NCBI RefSeq assembly: GCF_018618475.1
Contig: NZ_JACSMD010000001.1
Coordinates: forward strand, 1,922,001-1,986,000
Length of the DNA stretch: 64,000 bases
Direction of reading: 5' to 3'
Source of the DNA: Exiguobacterium sp. s122
GTDB taxonomy: Bacteria; Bacillota; Bacilli; Exiguobacteriales; Exiguobacteriaceae
The position numbers and the translations under genes are program-made. This document shows positions 41,406-49,985 of this stretch, piece by piece. The notes beneath the pieces are model-generated. The model did not search any database. It was given only the letters and a program-made list of their open reading frames with translations, and was not told where the DNA came from. Positions within the stretch are counted from its first letter, which is position 1. Every line of letters begins with the position of its first letter.

Positions 41406-41440
41406 TGTAAAAAAACAAGCCGACCGAAGCCGACTTGTTG
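41406..41440 (-). terminator. Terminator of the maltose phosphorylase gene
   Basis: On the minus strand, ACAAGTCGG / TCGGCTTGT stem with a T-run of seven. Confidence 0.8.
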
Positions 41441-41455
41441 TGCTGATGCGTTTGA

Positions 41456-43753
41456 TTACGCTTTCACAGTTTCGATTGTCACTGTATCATTTGCCGGAAC
41501 GTTGACCACATTTCCATATACCGTGATGGAAACGTCCGTTCCACCCGTTTGTTTGATCGTCACATGGTCACGTGTCGACGTAATCGTCAAGTGATGGCCA
41601 CGCCAGAGCATGTTAAACGAGTAGCCGTTCCAATCTTTCGGAATCATCGGGCTGAACGTAAGCTCATTTTCGAGTGCGCGCATGCCAGCGAACCCATGAA
41701 CGATTGACATCCACGATCCAACCATCGATGTGATGTGAAGACCATCTTCCGTGTCGTTATTGTAGTTGTCGAGGTCAAGACGCGCTGAACGTTGATACAA
41801 CTCGACTGCCTTATCCTCGTAACCGACTTCCGCTGCGATAATTGAGTAGACGCAAGGCGACAAGCTCGACTCGTGAACCGTACGCGGCTCATAGAAGTCA
41901 AAGTTCGCCCGCTTTTGTTCGAGCGTGAAACGGTCACCGAACGTGTAGAGACCTTGAAGCACGTCCGCCTGCTTGATGAAATTCGAGCGAAGGATGCGGT
42001 CCCATGACCAGTTCTGGTTGAGCGGCAAGTGTTTCGGATCAAGGTCTTTCACCAAAATCTGTTCTTTATCCATAAACCCGTCTTGCTGCATAAACACGTC
42101 TGGCACGAGCTCGTCTTTCGGGTAATACATCTTCGTCTGGATATCGGTCCATTTCGCCAACTCTTCGTCCGAGAGACCGAGCGACGCGATGAGTTCGTCC
42201 AAACGCTTCGGCTCCGCTTCTTTCAAGTAGTTGTACACTTCTTGCGTGTATTCGAGCGTCCAGGCGGCAATCAAGTTCGTGTACCAGTTGTTGTTGACGT
42301 TGTTATCGTATTCGTTCGGACCTGTAACGCCTAGGATCATGTAGACATCTTTGTGCGGGACAAAGTTGACACGGCTCGCCCAGTAACGCGAGATTTCGAC
42401 CAACACTTCCAGTCCATATTGTCCCAAGTACGATTTGTCGCCTGTGAAGTTCGTATAGTTGAAGATGGCGTGTGCAATCGCACCGTTACGATGAATCTCT
42501 TCATGCGTGATTTCCCACTCGTTGTGGCACTCTTCCCCGTTCATCGTTACCATCGGATAGAGGGCACCTTCCATGCCGACATTCTTGACCGCGTTCTCTT
42601 TCGCTTGCGGCAATTGGTTGTGGCGATATTTGAGCAAGTTCCACGATACTTCTGGCTTTGTTGTCGCCAAGTAGAAATGTAGACAGTACGCTTCCGTGTC
42701 CCAATACGTCGCACCGCCATATTTCTCTCCGGTGAAGCCTTTCGGTCCGATATTGAGACGCGAGTCTTCACCCGTATACGTCTGATACATATTGAAGATG
42801 TTGAAACGAATGCCTTGTTGCGCTTCCGCGTCGCCGTCGATGCGGACGTCCGCATCTTCCCAACGTGCGAGCCAAGCGCCCGTCTGCTCAGCTAGGAGCG
42901 TCTCGAAGCCTTTCTCGAACGCCGCTTCGACGCGCTGCATCCCTGTCGACTGTAACGCTTCGATGTCATAGTCACGGTTCGTCACGACCGAGACGTACTT
43001 GTAGGCCGTCGCTGTCTCGCCAGCTGCTGCCGTCACTGTGAACTTGTTGGCGACGAAAAGGTCTGTTGCTTCGAGCACTTCACAACGGGCACCTTCGACG
43101 TCCGCGATCATCGATGCCGTCACGTGCCAATCGAGCTTTTTCGTCTTTGTCGTCACAAAGCCAAAGCGCTCTTCGACACCGTGTTCGACCGGTAACCAAA
43201 ACTTCTCATCATAGTTCGAGTCTTCATTGACGACATCGCCGTCTAAGTAAGGAGTGAACTCGACTTTCGCCTCGTAATTGACGGGCGTGACGTTGTAACG
43301 GATTGCTAAAATCTCTTTGTCGACGATAGAGAAGAAACGGACGACTTCAACTTGCGTCTCTTCTGTGCCGTTCATTAACGTAAACGTCCGTGTGAGCACG
43401 CCACGTTGCATGTCGAGCTCGCGCGTGAAGTCTTTGACCTCCCAGTTCGCCAGATCGACCGGTGTCCCGTTGATCACGACACGAAGGCCGACGACGTTTG
43501 TCGCGTTCAGTACTTTCGCGAAATATTCCGGGTACCCGTTCTTCCACCAACCGACGCGTGTCTTATCTGGATAATAGACACCCGCCACATAGAAACCTTG
43601 GTGTGTATCGTTCGAGTAATCCTCTTCAAAGTTTCCGCGCATGCCCATATGGCCATTCCCGAGTGAAGTAATTGACTCGGCAAGACGATTCTCTTTCGGA
43701 TGAAGCCCTTCTTCGGTTACTTTCCATTCATCGACTGCAAACAATCGTTTCAT
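41456..43753 (-). CDS. mapA: Glycoside hydrolase family 65 maltose phosphorylase
   Basis: A 765-residue GH65 enzyme of full length. The N-terminal beta-sandwich (residues 1-270) is followed by an alpha/alpha barrel with the conserved TGPNEYDNNVNNNWYTN motif, whose Glu is the expected general acid, and NVGMEGALYPMVTMNGEECHNEW in the substrate site (about residues 390-410). The C-terminal jelly roll closes the protein. Maltose phosphorylase converts maltose and phosphate to glucose and beta-glucose 1-phosphate. Two MalR-type operators and a cre-like site precede it, tying it to the maltodextrin operon nearby. Kojibiose or trehalose phosphorylase is less likely but possible. Confidence 0.9.
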   Translation of the reverse strand: MKRLFAVDEWKVTEEGLHPKENRLAESITSLGNGHMGMRGNFEEDYSNDTHQGFYVAGVYYPDKTRVGWWKNGYPEYFAKVLNATNVVGLRVVINGTPVDLANWEVKDFTRELDMQRGVLTRTFTLMNGTEETQVEVVRFFSIVDKEILAIRYNVTPVNYEAKVEFTPYLDGDVVNEDSNYDEKFWLPVEHGVEERFGFVTTKTKKLDWHVTASMIADVEGARCEVLEATDLFVANKFTVTAAAGETATAYKYVSVVTNRDYDIEALQSTGMQRVEAAFEKGFETLLAEQTGAWLARWEDADVRIDGDAEAQQGIRFNIFNMYQTYTGEDSRLNIGPKGFTGEKYGGATYWDTEAYCLHFYLATTKPEVSWNLLKYRHNQLPQAKENAVKNVGMEGALYPMVTMNGEECHNEWEITHEEIHRNGAIAHAIFNYTNFTGDKSYLGQYGLEVLVEISRYWASRVNFVPHKDVYMILGVTGPNEYDNNVNNNWYTNLIAAWTLEYTQEVYNYLKEAEPKRLDELIASLGLSDEELAKWTDIQTKMYYPKDELVPDVFMQQDGFMDKEQILVKDLDPKHLPLNQNWSWDRILRSNFIKQADVLQGLYTFGDRFTLEQKRANFDFYEPRTVHESSLSPCVYSIIAAEVGYEDKAVELYQRSARLDLDNYNNDTEDGLHITSMVGSWMSIVHGFAGMRALENELTFSPMIPKDWNGYSFNMLWRGHHLTITSTRDHVTIKQTGGTDVSITVYGNVVNVPANDTVTIETVKA

Positions 43754-43808
43754 CTGTCTGCCACTCCTTTTTCTCTAACAAGGCTACTCCTCAATAGACA
43801 ACGACATC

Positions 43809-43893
43809 ATGCAAGCGTTTGTCTATGAAAGCGCTGTATTTCAATCTCACCTCCCATTTTACACGACTCAACAGATAATGCAATCGTTTGCAT
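43809..43893 (-). promoter_or_regulatory. mapA promoter with two MalR-type operators
   Basis: Candidate promoter on the minus strand: TTGCAT (43878-43883), 16 nt, TAAAAT (43856-43861). Operator 1, ATGCAATCGTTTGCAT (43878-43893), covers the -35. Operator 2, ATGCAAGCGTTTGTCT (43809-43824), lies downstream of the start point. A cre-like TGAAAGCGCTGTAT lies between them. This flanking arrangement suits a LacI-family repressor. Confidence 0.6.
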
Positions 43894-43933
43894 AAAACTT
43901 TTTCTTTCTTTTTTTCGTCACATTTTCATATAC

Positions 43934-43966
43934 AAAAATAGCCTCGGGTTCCCCCAAGGCCATTTC
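43934..43966 (-). terminator. Terminator of the stress-protein pair
   Basis: On the minus strand, GCCTTGGG / CCCGAGGC stem with a GGAA loop and a T-rich tail. Confidence 0.75.
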
Positions 43967-43967
43967 T

Positions 43968-44375
43968 TTATTCTGTCCGATCGCGACCGAACGCCGCGTT
44001 GTCTTCGTGTCCTTCGAATACCGGGTTCTCCCCGTCATTAAAGCCTGTATCCGGTTCATCGAGAATGAGCGCATACCCACCATTTAAAATGTCTCGATAA
44101 GCATTGTTTACATCATCGTCCGCGAGTCCGAGATCGAGAAGCGCACGTTTGACTTCTTGTTCCCCTTCGGCCACGCCGGCGAATTTTTGCAACCACGACG
44201 CCGACGCTTCTTCGACTTTCGCGTCCGTCTTCCGCTCGACGAGCGAGACGTTGTCTTCGTCTTTCACGACGACGAACAAATCTTTCTCGTCATATCCATC
44301 GTGATTCAATTGATCGATTTTGGCAACGAGTGACGCCTCATCCTGATACGTACCGACAAATCTTCTTCTACTCAT
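43968..44375 (-). CDS. YflT-type general stress protein
   Basis: A 135-residue protein with the heat-induced stress protein YflT (general stress protein 17M) domain: FVGTYQDEASLVAKIDQL, the central DLFVVVKDEDNVSLV and ILNGGYALILDEPD. The family is SigB-controlled in Bacillus; the molecular role is unknown. It is a close paralogue of the N-terminal domain of the 349-residue protein at 45258-46307. Its start overlaps the upstream gene's stop by 4 nt. Confidence 0.8.
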   Translation of the reverse strand: MSRRRFVGTYQDEASLVAKIDQLNHDGYDEKDLFVVVKDEDNVSLVERKTDAKVEEASASWLQKFAGVAEGEQEVKRALLDLGLADDDVNNAYRDILNGGYALILDEPDTGFNDGENPVFEGHEDNAAFGRDRTE

Positions 44376-45184
44376 ATGTCCCCATCCTTTCGATGTTTAA
44401 GTGAAGCGTCGACTTCGATGTCGGCATCGCCAACTTGTCGAACGTCAACTTCTTCTTTGCGCAACGTCTCCGTCACCGTCTCGACGTCTTCATGGACGCG
44501 CTTATGGACGATGATTTCTTCGACGACGACCGGTCGCTTGACGATGAACGCCCGCTCTTCAATCACTTGAATCCGGAGATGGTCCCCTTCATCAATCGTG
44601 CGAATGCCCGGCTGATCGAAATCATACGTTTCGAGCTCTTCAAGCGAGCCGTCTTTACGCTCTACGTGTAACTGTTCCCGTCGGACCGGGATTTCAATCT
44701 CTTGTTTCGACTCGGTTACATGTTTGTCGATGACGACTTCACCCGTTTGGATAGCCCGTTTGTCGACTTCGAGCTGCTCTTCATGCAACAGAAGCGTCTC
44801 TTCTTCACGACTAGTCGTATCAGTTTGCTTCTTAGCTCGAGTTGAATTTATCCGTTCCCCTTGCTTCGCATCAACGTATAAGAATAGCTTGCCGTGCTCA
44901 ATCGCTTGGGCATACGTATCTTGCCGCTCCGGTGTCAGACGCATGCTACTCAGCCATCGTTCGATCGGACGCTCGCTTGAGGTGACGAGCGAGGCGACTG
45001 CATCTGGATCATCCGCTACGAAGACGTATAAGTTGGACTGGCGACGCACCGCTTCTCCCGTTTCTTTTCGTTTGACGACAACGTACATGTCACTTTCTTC
45101 GTACCCTTCCCGTTTTAAATCGACCACACGGGTCAAAAGCGCTTCCGTATGATCGAACAGTTCGGTAATGATTGCGTGTTTCAT
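44372..45184 (-). CDS. Stress protein with YflT-like and YsnF/AvaK (DUF2382) domains
   Basis: A 270-residue protein. The N-terminal about 110 residues are a diverged YflT-like domain (SDMYVVVKRKETGEAV). The C-terminal half is DUF2382, with the repeated LLLHEEQLEVDKRAIQTGEVVIDKH, IEIPVRREQLHVER and PVVVEEIIVHKRV blocks. YsnF/AvaK-like proteins are stress-associated with unknown activity. The ATG at 45184 follows GGGAG by 6 nt; a longer in-frame start overlaps the upstream terminator. It is the middle of three tandem paralogous genes. Confidence 0.78.
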   Translation of the reverse strand: MKHAIITELFDHTEALLTRVVDLKREGYEESDMYVVVKRKETGEAVRRQSNLYVFVADDPDAVASLVTSSERPIERWLSSMRLTPERQDTYAQAIEHGKLFLYVDAKQGERINSTRAKKQTDTTSREEETLLLHEEQLEVDKRAIQTGEVVIDKHVTESKQEIEIPVRREQLHVERKDGSLEELETYDFDQPGIRTIDEGDHLRIQVIEERAFIVKRPVVVEEIIVHKRVHEDVETVTETLRKEEVDVRQVGDADIEVDASLKHRKDGDI

Positions 45185-45204
45185 GACGCACTCCCTTTCT
45201 CCTC

Positions 45205-45244
45205 GAAAAAAGGATGGTCCCTCAGAGAGAGCCATCCTTCTTCA
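45205..45244 (-). terminator. Terminator between stress genes
   Basis: On the minus strand, AAGGATGG / CCATCCTT stem, 15-nt loop and T-run; it ends the 45258-46307 transcript. Confidence 0.75.
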
Positions 45245-45257
45245 GGCAATTTTTCCG

Positions 45258-46307
45258 TTAAATTCGGTCGCGGTCGTCACGACGGGTGTGGTCATGGTCA
45301 TCGTGACGTGTATGATCTCCGTCACGATGCAAACGATCGCCGTCACGTTTACGAAGGTCCTCTTCGCCTTCGATGTGGGCTTCTTCCTTGCGCACCGTCT
45401 CACGTACAGTTTCCGTATCTTTAACTTTGTCTTTTCCGACTACGATTTCTTCAGACACGACATCTTTTTTCGTGACGTCAACGCGCTCTTCCGTCACCGG
45501 TACGCGAATCTCGTCATGATTTGTCCCTGAATCAAACGAGTGGTCTGTCGCTGCACGATCCCCATCGACCGGACGTCGCTCGACATAGACTTCGTCACGC
45601 TCGACTTCCACGTCGACGCGCTCTTCGTGTTCGACCACGTCTTTTTCAACGCGGACTTCTCCCGTTTGAACGCGCTCTTTGTTCACTTGAAGACGTTCTT
45701 CATGGAGCTGGAGCTTCTGCTCGTCCGTCAAGTCCGTCCGGTTACGAATGTCTTCGTCCACATCATGCAACTGATGGCGATGTGACGAATCGTGATGTGA
45801 TGAATCACGGTGCGTCGAATCATGATTTGTCGGTCCCGTCGCATCAAGTCCAGTACCTGCTGCGCCGACGCCCGTTCCAAGATCGCGAGCCGTCATATTG
45901 CCAGCTTCGTTTCCTTCAGAACCATAGCCCGCTGACGTTCGTCCTTCAAACGTGTCGTTTCGTCCATTGTCGAGTAGTCCGTCATCCGTATCGAGTAATA
46001 GGACGAATCCCCCGTTCTCGATGTCTTGATGGTGACGCGCCGTCTCTTCTTCTGAGAAACCGAGTTTGTCGAACGTATGACGCACCTCGTCCGCTCCGTC
46101 TGAAACGCCGAAGAAGCGGTCTAGCCATGAGGCTTTCGTTTCTTTTACTTCTGCATCTGTCTCGCCACGAACCATCGAAAGGTTCGATTTATCTTTTACA
46201 ACAACATACAGGTCTTCTTCACGGTGACCTTGAGCGCGAAGCTCATCAATTTTTGATACGAGCTCTGACTCTTGATAGTAAGTCCCTACATAACGTTTGT
46301 TATCCAT
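45258..46307 (-). CDS. YflT-YsnF stress protein with His-rich segments
   Basis: A 349-residue protein. YflT domain at residues 1-110 (YVGTYYQESELVSKIDEL...GGFVLLLDTDDG), a Gly/Thr/His-rich linker with many histidines (about residues 165-185), a DUF2382 domain (about 195-320), and a highly charged His/Asp/Arg tail (about 322-349). The His-rich linker and tail could bind metals. The role in stress is inferred from the family. The SD GGGAG lies 8 nt before the ATG. It is separated from its two paralogues by a terminator. Confidence 0.78.
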   Translation of the reverse strand: MDNKRYVGTYYQESELVSKIDELRAQGHREEDLYVVVKDKSNLSMVRGETDAEVKETKASWLDRFFGVSDGADEVRHTFDKLGFSEEETARHHQDIENGGFVLLLDTDDGLLDNGRNDTFEGRTSAGYGSEGNEAGNMTARDLGTGVGAAGTGLDATGPTNHDSTHRDSSHHDSSHRHQLHDVDEDIRNRTDLTDEQKLQLHEERLQVNKERVQTGEVRVEKDVVEHEERVDVEVERDEVYVERRPVDGDRAATDHSFDSGTNHDEIRVPVTEERVDVTKKDVVSEEIVVGKDKVKDTETVRETVRKEEAHIEGEEDLRKRDGDRLHRDGDHTRHDDHDHTRRDDRDRI

Positions 46308-46342
46308 GATTGAATCTCCCTTTCACATTCTATATTTTTTGG

Positions 46343-46429
46343 TTATGGGCCTGGCGAAACGGATGAGTTTGCCAATCTGCCGGTAATGAAAGTGTTCCCT
46401 TGCACTTTCTTTTCAAGCTCTTCTTTCAC
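46343..46429 (-). CDS. Possible 28-residue ORF upstream of stress gene
   Basis: GTG start with AAAAAGG 8 nt upstream, encoding a 28-residue charged peptide that begins MKEELEKKVQGN. It lies in the 222-nt gap between malR and the stress gene, 36 nt before the latter. There is no homologue that I know, and chance cannot be excluded. Confidence 0.25.
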   Translation of the reverse strand: MKEELEKKVQGNTFITGRLANSSVSPGP

Positions 46430-46490
46430 GTTTGTAACCTTTTTGTAATATTAAGACTTTTGTCCGATTGCATCACTTTCAATTATATGC

Positions 46491-46529
46491 ACAAAAAAAA
46501 CCTCTCGTCCGAAGACGAAAGGTTTCCGT
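46491..46529 (-). terminator. Terminator of the maltodextrin operon
   Basis: On the minus strand, AAACCTTTCGTC / GACGAGAGGTTT stem with a TTCG loop followed by a T-run; it lies just after malR. Confidence 0.88.
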
Positions 46530-47573
46530 TTACTCGACCGGTTGTCCGGCTTTCTTTTGTCCACATGATTGACGGACGACGAGATAATGAGGCACGATGA
46601 CACGTTTCCCATAAGGTGGTGCGCTATCGCCAATCTGTTCAATCAAACAGTTCGTCGCTTCAAATCCAAGACCGAAAATGTTAATTTCGACCGACGTAAG
46701 AGGCGGATTCGAGTGTTCGGCGATGTAGACGTTGTTAAAACTGACGACCGCGACGTCTTCCGGAATCCGAAGACCCATTTCACTGAGCGTGCTGATGACA
46801 CCGAGCGCCATCATGTCGTCGCTGACGACAACGGCCGTCGGTGGTTCTTCAAGGCGAAGCAATTCCCGAACGGCTTTCGCCCCGCCTTTCGTCATAAATT
46901 CGGCCCGGGCGATATAATCTTCGCGTACCGGGATACCTGCTTCCATGAGCGCCGTCGCGTAGCCGTTACGGCGATCTTGCGTGACGGCGAGCTTATCGGA
47001 TCCACCGATAAAGGCGATACAGCGATGGCCTAGGTTGTATAAATGCTTCGTCACTTCCCGAGCCGACAAATAGTTGTCCGTGTCGACATATGTGATCGAT
47101 GAGGCATCCCCGAACGGCTTCCCGACCACAACAAATGGGAATTTCGTTTGACGTAAATACTGAACGACTTTGTCATCTTCACGTGAATACAAGACGATGA
47201 CACCGTCCACACGTCGCCCTTGTACCATTTCGATGACACCTGACAATACTTCTTCTTCTGTCACACCCGTTGTCATGTAAAGCGAGTACCCGTTTTGATG
47301 CGCTTTCGTACTGATTCCCCGGAGCACTTCCGGGAAGAATGGATTTTGTAACGTCTTCGTTGCCGCACTCGGCATGACGAGACCAATCGACTGCGTCGAG
47401 CGGTTCGCGAGGCTTCGTGCATGAATGTTCGGATGGTACCCGAGTTCCTCCATCGAACTGCGCACGCGCTCTTTCGTTTTTTGACTGATTCGTGGACTGT
47501 TCGCAATGACACGTGACACCGTCGACGGTGCGACGTTGGCGTGCTTCGCGACATCTTTAATCGTGATTTGCAT
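46530..47573 (-). CDS. malR: LacI-family regulator, probable MalR
   Basis: A 347-residue repressor with an N-terminal helix-turn-helix (ITIKDVAKHANVAPSTVSRVIANSPRIS, residues 3-30) and a periplasmic-binding-like sugar domain. LacI-family proteins bind near-palindromes centred on CG, of which several occur upstream of malE, the neopullulanase and mapA. It is the last gene of the malE-malF-malG-amylase-malR operon, so it should repress its own operon and be released by maltose or maltodextrin. The SD AGGGGGAG precedes the ATG. Confidence 0.88.
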   Translation of the reverse strand: MQITIKDVAKHANVAPSTVSRVIANSPRISQKTKERVRSSMEELGYHPNIHARSLANRSTQSIGLVMPSAATKTLQNPFFPEVLRGISTKAHQNGYSLYMTTGVTEEEVLSGVIEMVQGRRVDGVIVLYSREDDKVVQYLRQTKFPFVVVGKPFGDASSITYVDTDNYLSAREVTKHLYNLGHRCIAFIGGSDKLAVTQDRRNGYATALMEAGIPVREDYIARAEFMTKGGAKAVRELLRLEEPPTAVVVSDDMMALGVISTLSEMGLRIPEDVAVVSFNNVYIAEHSNPPLTSVEINIFGLGFEATNCLIEQIGDSAPPYGKRVIVPHYLVVRQSCGQKKAGQPVE

Positions 47574-47615
47574 GGTGCTCCCCCTTGCTTCCGTTAGTTC
47601 TTAAGTTCCCTATTG

Positions 47616-49127
47616 TCAGTTGGCGCTTCTACGGCGCTTCCACATCACAAGTCCCGTCAAAAAGATTGGGATGGCGATGACGAGCAAGCCGACGGTCCAC
47701 ATATTCACTTCAGACTCTTCGACAATGTAGGCGTTTGCACTTTCGCCTGACAGTTTAATCGTAAACGTACCACGTTTCTCTGTGACAAGTTGTGAGAACA
47801 GGAGACCACGAAGACGGGTGTCTTCACCGACTTCGCTTACCTCGAATTGAATCTCTCTGTCCTCTTCGTTCATGTTGATGGCATATAGGGCGACGTCATC
47901 GCCATCACGGCGTTCAAATACGGCCATCCCGCCTTCAGACGCGATCAACCGCTGTTCGCCGGTCGCAAACACCGGGTATTCGGCCCGCATCCGGTTCATC
48001 GTCGTAACATAATCGTGAAGGTCTTCATTTCCCGGGAATTCGGTCATCTCCCGGTTAGCCGGGTCAGCCCCACCCGTTTGGGCGTTCTCCGTGCCTTGGA
48101 AGACGATCGGCATGCCCGGTGATGCATAGAGTGCGAATAACCCGAGGCGGAGTCGACGTTCCGCCGACTCGGCACCACCAAGTTCCGCGACGTGCATGAA
48201 CCGTTCGACGTCATGATTGTCGAGGAACGTCGCCATTTGGTTCGGGTCATTGAAGAACGTCTGAGCGTAGCTCGCAGCCACGTCAATTTCGTCGACGTTT
48301 GCCGTCTTTTGCGCCATCGTCTTCGCGACTCGGTCATAGAACGTGAAATTGGTAATGCTGTTGAACCCGAGGTCATCGTACTCTGCGACATATTGCGGAT
48401 TCGGGTCAAATACTTCGGCCAACAAATAAAAATCGGGGTCGACCGCACGGACCGCTTCGACGAAATCTTCCCAAAACGGCTTATCGACGTGACGGACCGT
48501 ATCGAGTCGATATCCGTCAATGCCCGTCTCTTCAATCCAATACGTCGCCGCTTCGAGCAAGTAGTCTTTCACTTCCGGATCTTCCGTTTTAAAGTCCGGT
48601 AAGTCAAAGAGCCAGTGGGTCTCGACTTGTTCTTGGTCTTGCCAGAGCACGATCGGCAACTCGTCGTGGAACCATTCCGGTCTTTCTTCAACCCATGGAT
48701 GGTTCGGCCCGACGTGGTTGACGACGAAATCGAGGATGACTTTCATATCCCGCGCGTGCGCCTCGTCGACGAGTCGCTGTAAATCTTCTTTCGTTCCGAA
48801 CTGCGGATCGATCTCATAAAAATCTTGAATCCAATACCCGTGGTAGCCGTCCGGCATATTTTGAAACACCGGCGTCAACCAGATGGATGTGAATCCGAGC
48901 GACTGGATGTAATCGAGCTTTTCGATCACTCCTTCAAGATCGCCCCCGTGAAACGCTTTCGGGTCATCCCGGTCCACTTGCAGATTGTTGTCGGGATTCC
49001 CGTCAACGAACCGGTCGACCATAATAAAGTACATGCGTTCTTGTTCCCATGTTGCTGCTTCTTTCGCTCCGACGACTGTAGGAAACAAAAGAAGCGACAG
49101 GAGAACGAGCACGACGCCTCGCCTCAT
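47616..49127 (-). CDS. Secreted, membrane-anchored alpha-amylase (GH13)
   Basis: A 503-residue protein. A signal peptide ends near VVGAKEA. The GH13 barrel holds DFVVNHVG, the nucleophile in GYRLDTVRHVD, acid/base in LLAEVFDP and the third acid in FLDNHDVERF. After a C-terminal beta domain comes a membrane helix (about 477-496, MWTVGLLVIAIPIFLTGLVMW) and a basic tail, so the enzyme stays on the outer face of the membrane. It would cut starch or dextrins for the MalEFG importer encoded upstream. The SD TTAAGGGGGAA is complementary over 10 nt to a loop of the candidate sRNA at 62.65-62.98 kb. Confidence 0.9.
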   Translation of the reverse strand: MRRGVVLVLLSLLLFPTVVGAKEAATWEQERMYFIMVDRFVDGNPDNNLQVDRDDPKAFHGGDLEGVIEKLDYIQSLGFTSIWLTPVFQNMPDGYHGYWIQDFYEIDPQFGTKEDLQRLVDEAHARDMKVILDFVVNHVGPNHPWVEERPEWFHDELPIVLWQDQEQVETHWLFDLPDFKTEDPEVKDYLLEAATYWIEETGIDGYRLDTVRHVDKPFWEDFVEAVRAVDPDFYLLAEVFDPNPQYVAEYDDLGFNSITNFTFYDRVAKTMAQKTANVDEIDVAASYAQTFFNDPNQMATFLDNHDVERFMHVAELGGAESAERRLRLGLFALYASPGMPIVFQGTENAQTGGADPANREMTEFPGNEDLHDYVTTMNRMRAEYPVFATGEQRLIASEGGMAVFERRDGDDVALYAINMNEEDREIQFEVSEVGEDTRLRGLLFSQLVTEKRGTFTIKLSGESANAYIVEESEVNMWTVGLLVIAIPIFLTGLVMWKRRRSAN

Positions 49128-49150
49128 ATCGCTTCCCCCTTAAGTGAGTA

Positions 49151-49984
49151 TTACCCTTTCGTACCACCCGCAGTGAGACCCGAGACGAAGTAACGTTGGA
49201 ACATGAAGAACAAGAGCACGATCGGAAGGGCCGAAAGGACGGCGCCTGCCGCGAACAACGTGAAGTTGTTGTCGAACTGTCGAGAAATCATGTTATAAAG
49301 TCCAACCGCAAGCGTCTGTTTCTCCGGTGAACGAAGGACGAGCGATGCCAAGATAAAGTCGTTGAACGGGCCCATGAAGTTAAAGAGGGCGATCGTTGCG
49401 ACAATCGGCTTCGCGAGCGGCAAAATAATTTGCCAGAAGATACGGAGGTGACCGGCACCATCCATCCGAGCGGCTTCATCGAGCTCTTTCGGAATCGTAT
49501 CGAAGTAACCTTTGGCGAGATACGTGTTCATCGGAATCGCCCCGCCGGCGTACAGCAAGATGAGCGCTGTGTGCGTGTCGAGAAGACCGAGCATGTTGAG
49601 GAGCACGTAAATCGCGATGATAGCGACGAACTGTGGCACCATTTGCAAGACGAGGAACAAGATGAGCGAGTTCTTCCGTCCGACGAAACGGTAACGCGAG
49701 AATACATAACCCGTGATCGTGACGAGAATGACCGCGAGCGCCATCGTGATGAAGGCAATCTTCAATGTATTCACATACCATAAACTATAATCCGAAATCG
49801 TTAAGTCAAACAAGTTTTTATAGTGAATAAACGTCGGGTTGTCCGGAATAATTTTTGACGTGATCGTACGACCCGGGTTAAATGACGTCCCCACTACCCA
49901 AAGCATCGGATAAAGGATGATGATCGACGCAAGCGTCAAGATAACATACGAGAGCGCCAGATTGATTCGTCTTTGTTTTTTCAT
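49151..49984 (-). CDS. malG: Maltodextrin ABC transporter permease MalG
   Basis: A 277-residue permease with six helices. The EAA loop (ELDEAARMDGAGHLRIFWQIILPLAKP, about residues 165-192) contacts the ATPase. The C-terminal GLTAGGTKG is typical of MalG. It is encoded 1 nt after malF. No ATPase gene is nearby, so a shared MsmX-type ATPase elsewhere is expected. Confidence 0.93.
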   Translation of the reverse strand: MKKQRRINLALSYVILTLASIIILYPMLWVVGTSFNPGRTITSKIIPDNPTFIHYKNLFDLTISDYSLWYVNTLKIAFITMALAVILVTITGYVFSRYRFVGRKNSLILFLVLQMVPQFVAIIAIYVLLNMLGLLDTHTALILLYAGGAIPMNTYLAKGYFDTIPKELDEAARMDGAGHLRIFWQIILPLAKPIVATIALFNFMGPFNDFILASLVLRSPEKQTLAVGLYNMISRQFDNNFTLFAAGAVLSALPIVLLFFMFQRYFVSGLTAGGTKG

Positions 49985-49985
49985 A

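Noticed and set aside
45521-46309. 262-codon ORF antisense to the 349-residue stress protein
   Set aside because: Arg/His/Pro-rich shadow frame over a convincing gene.
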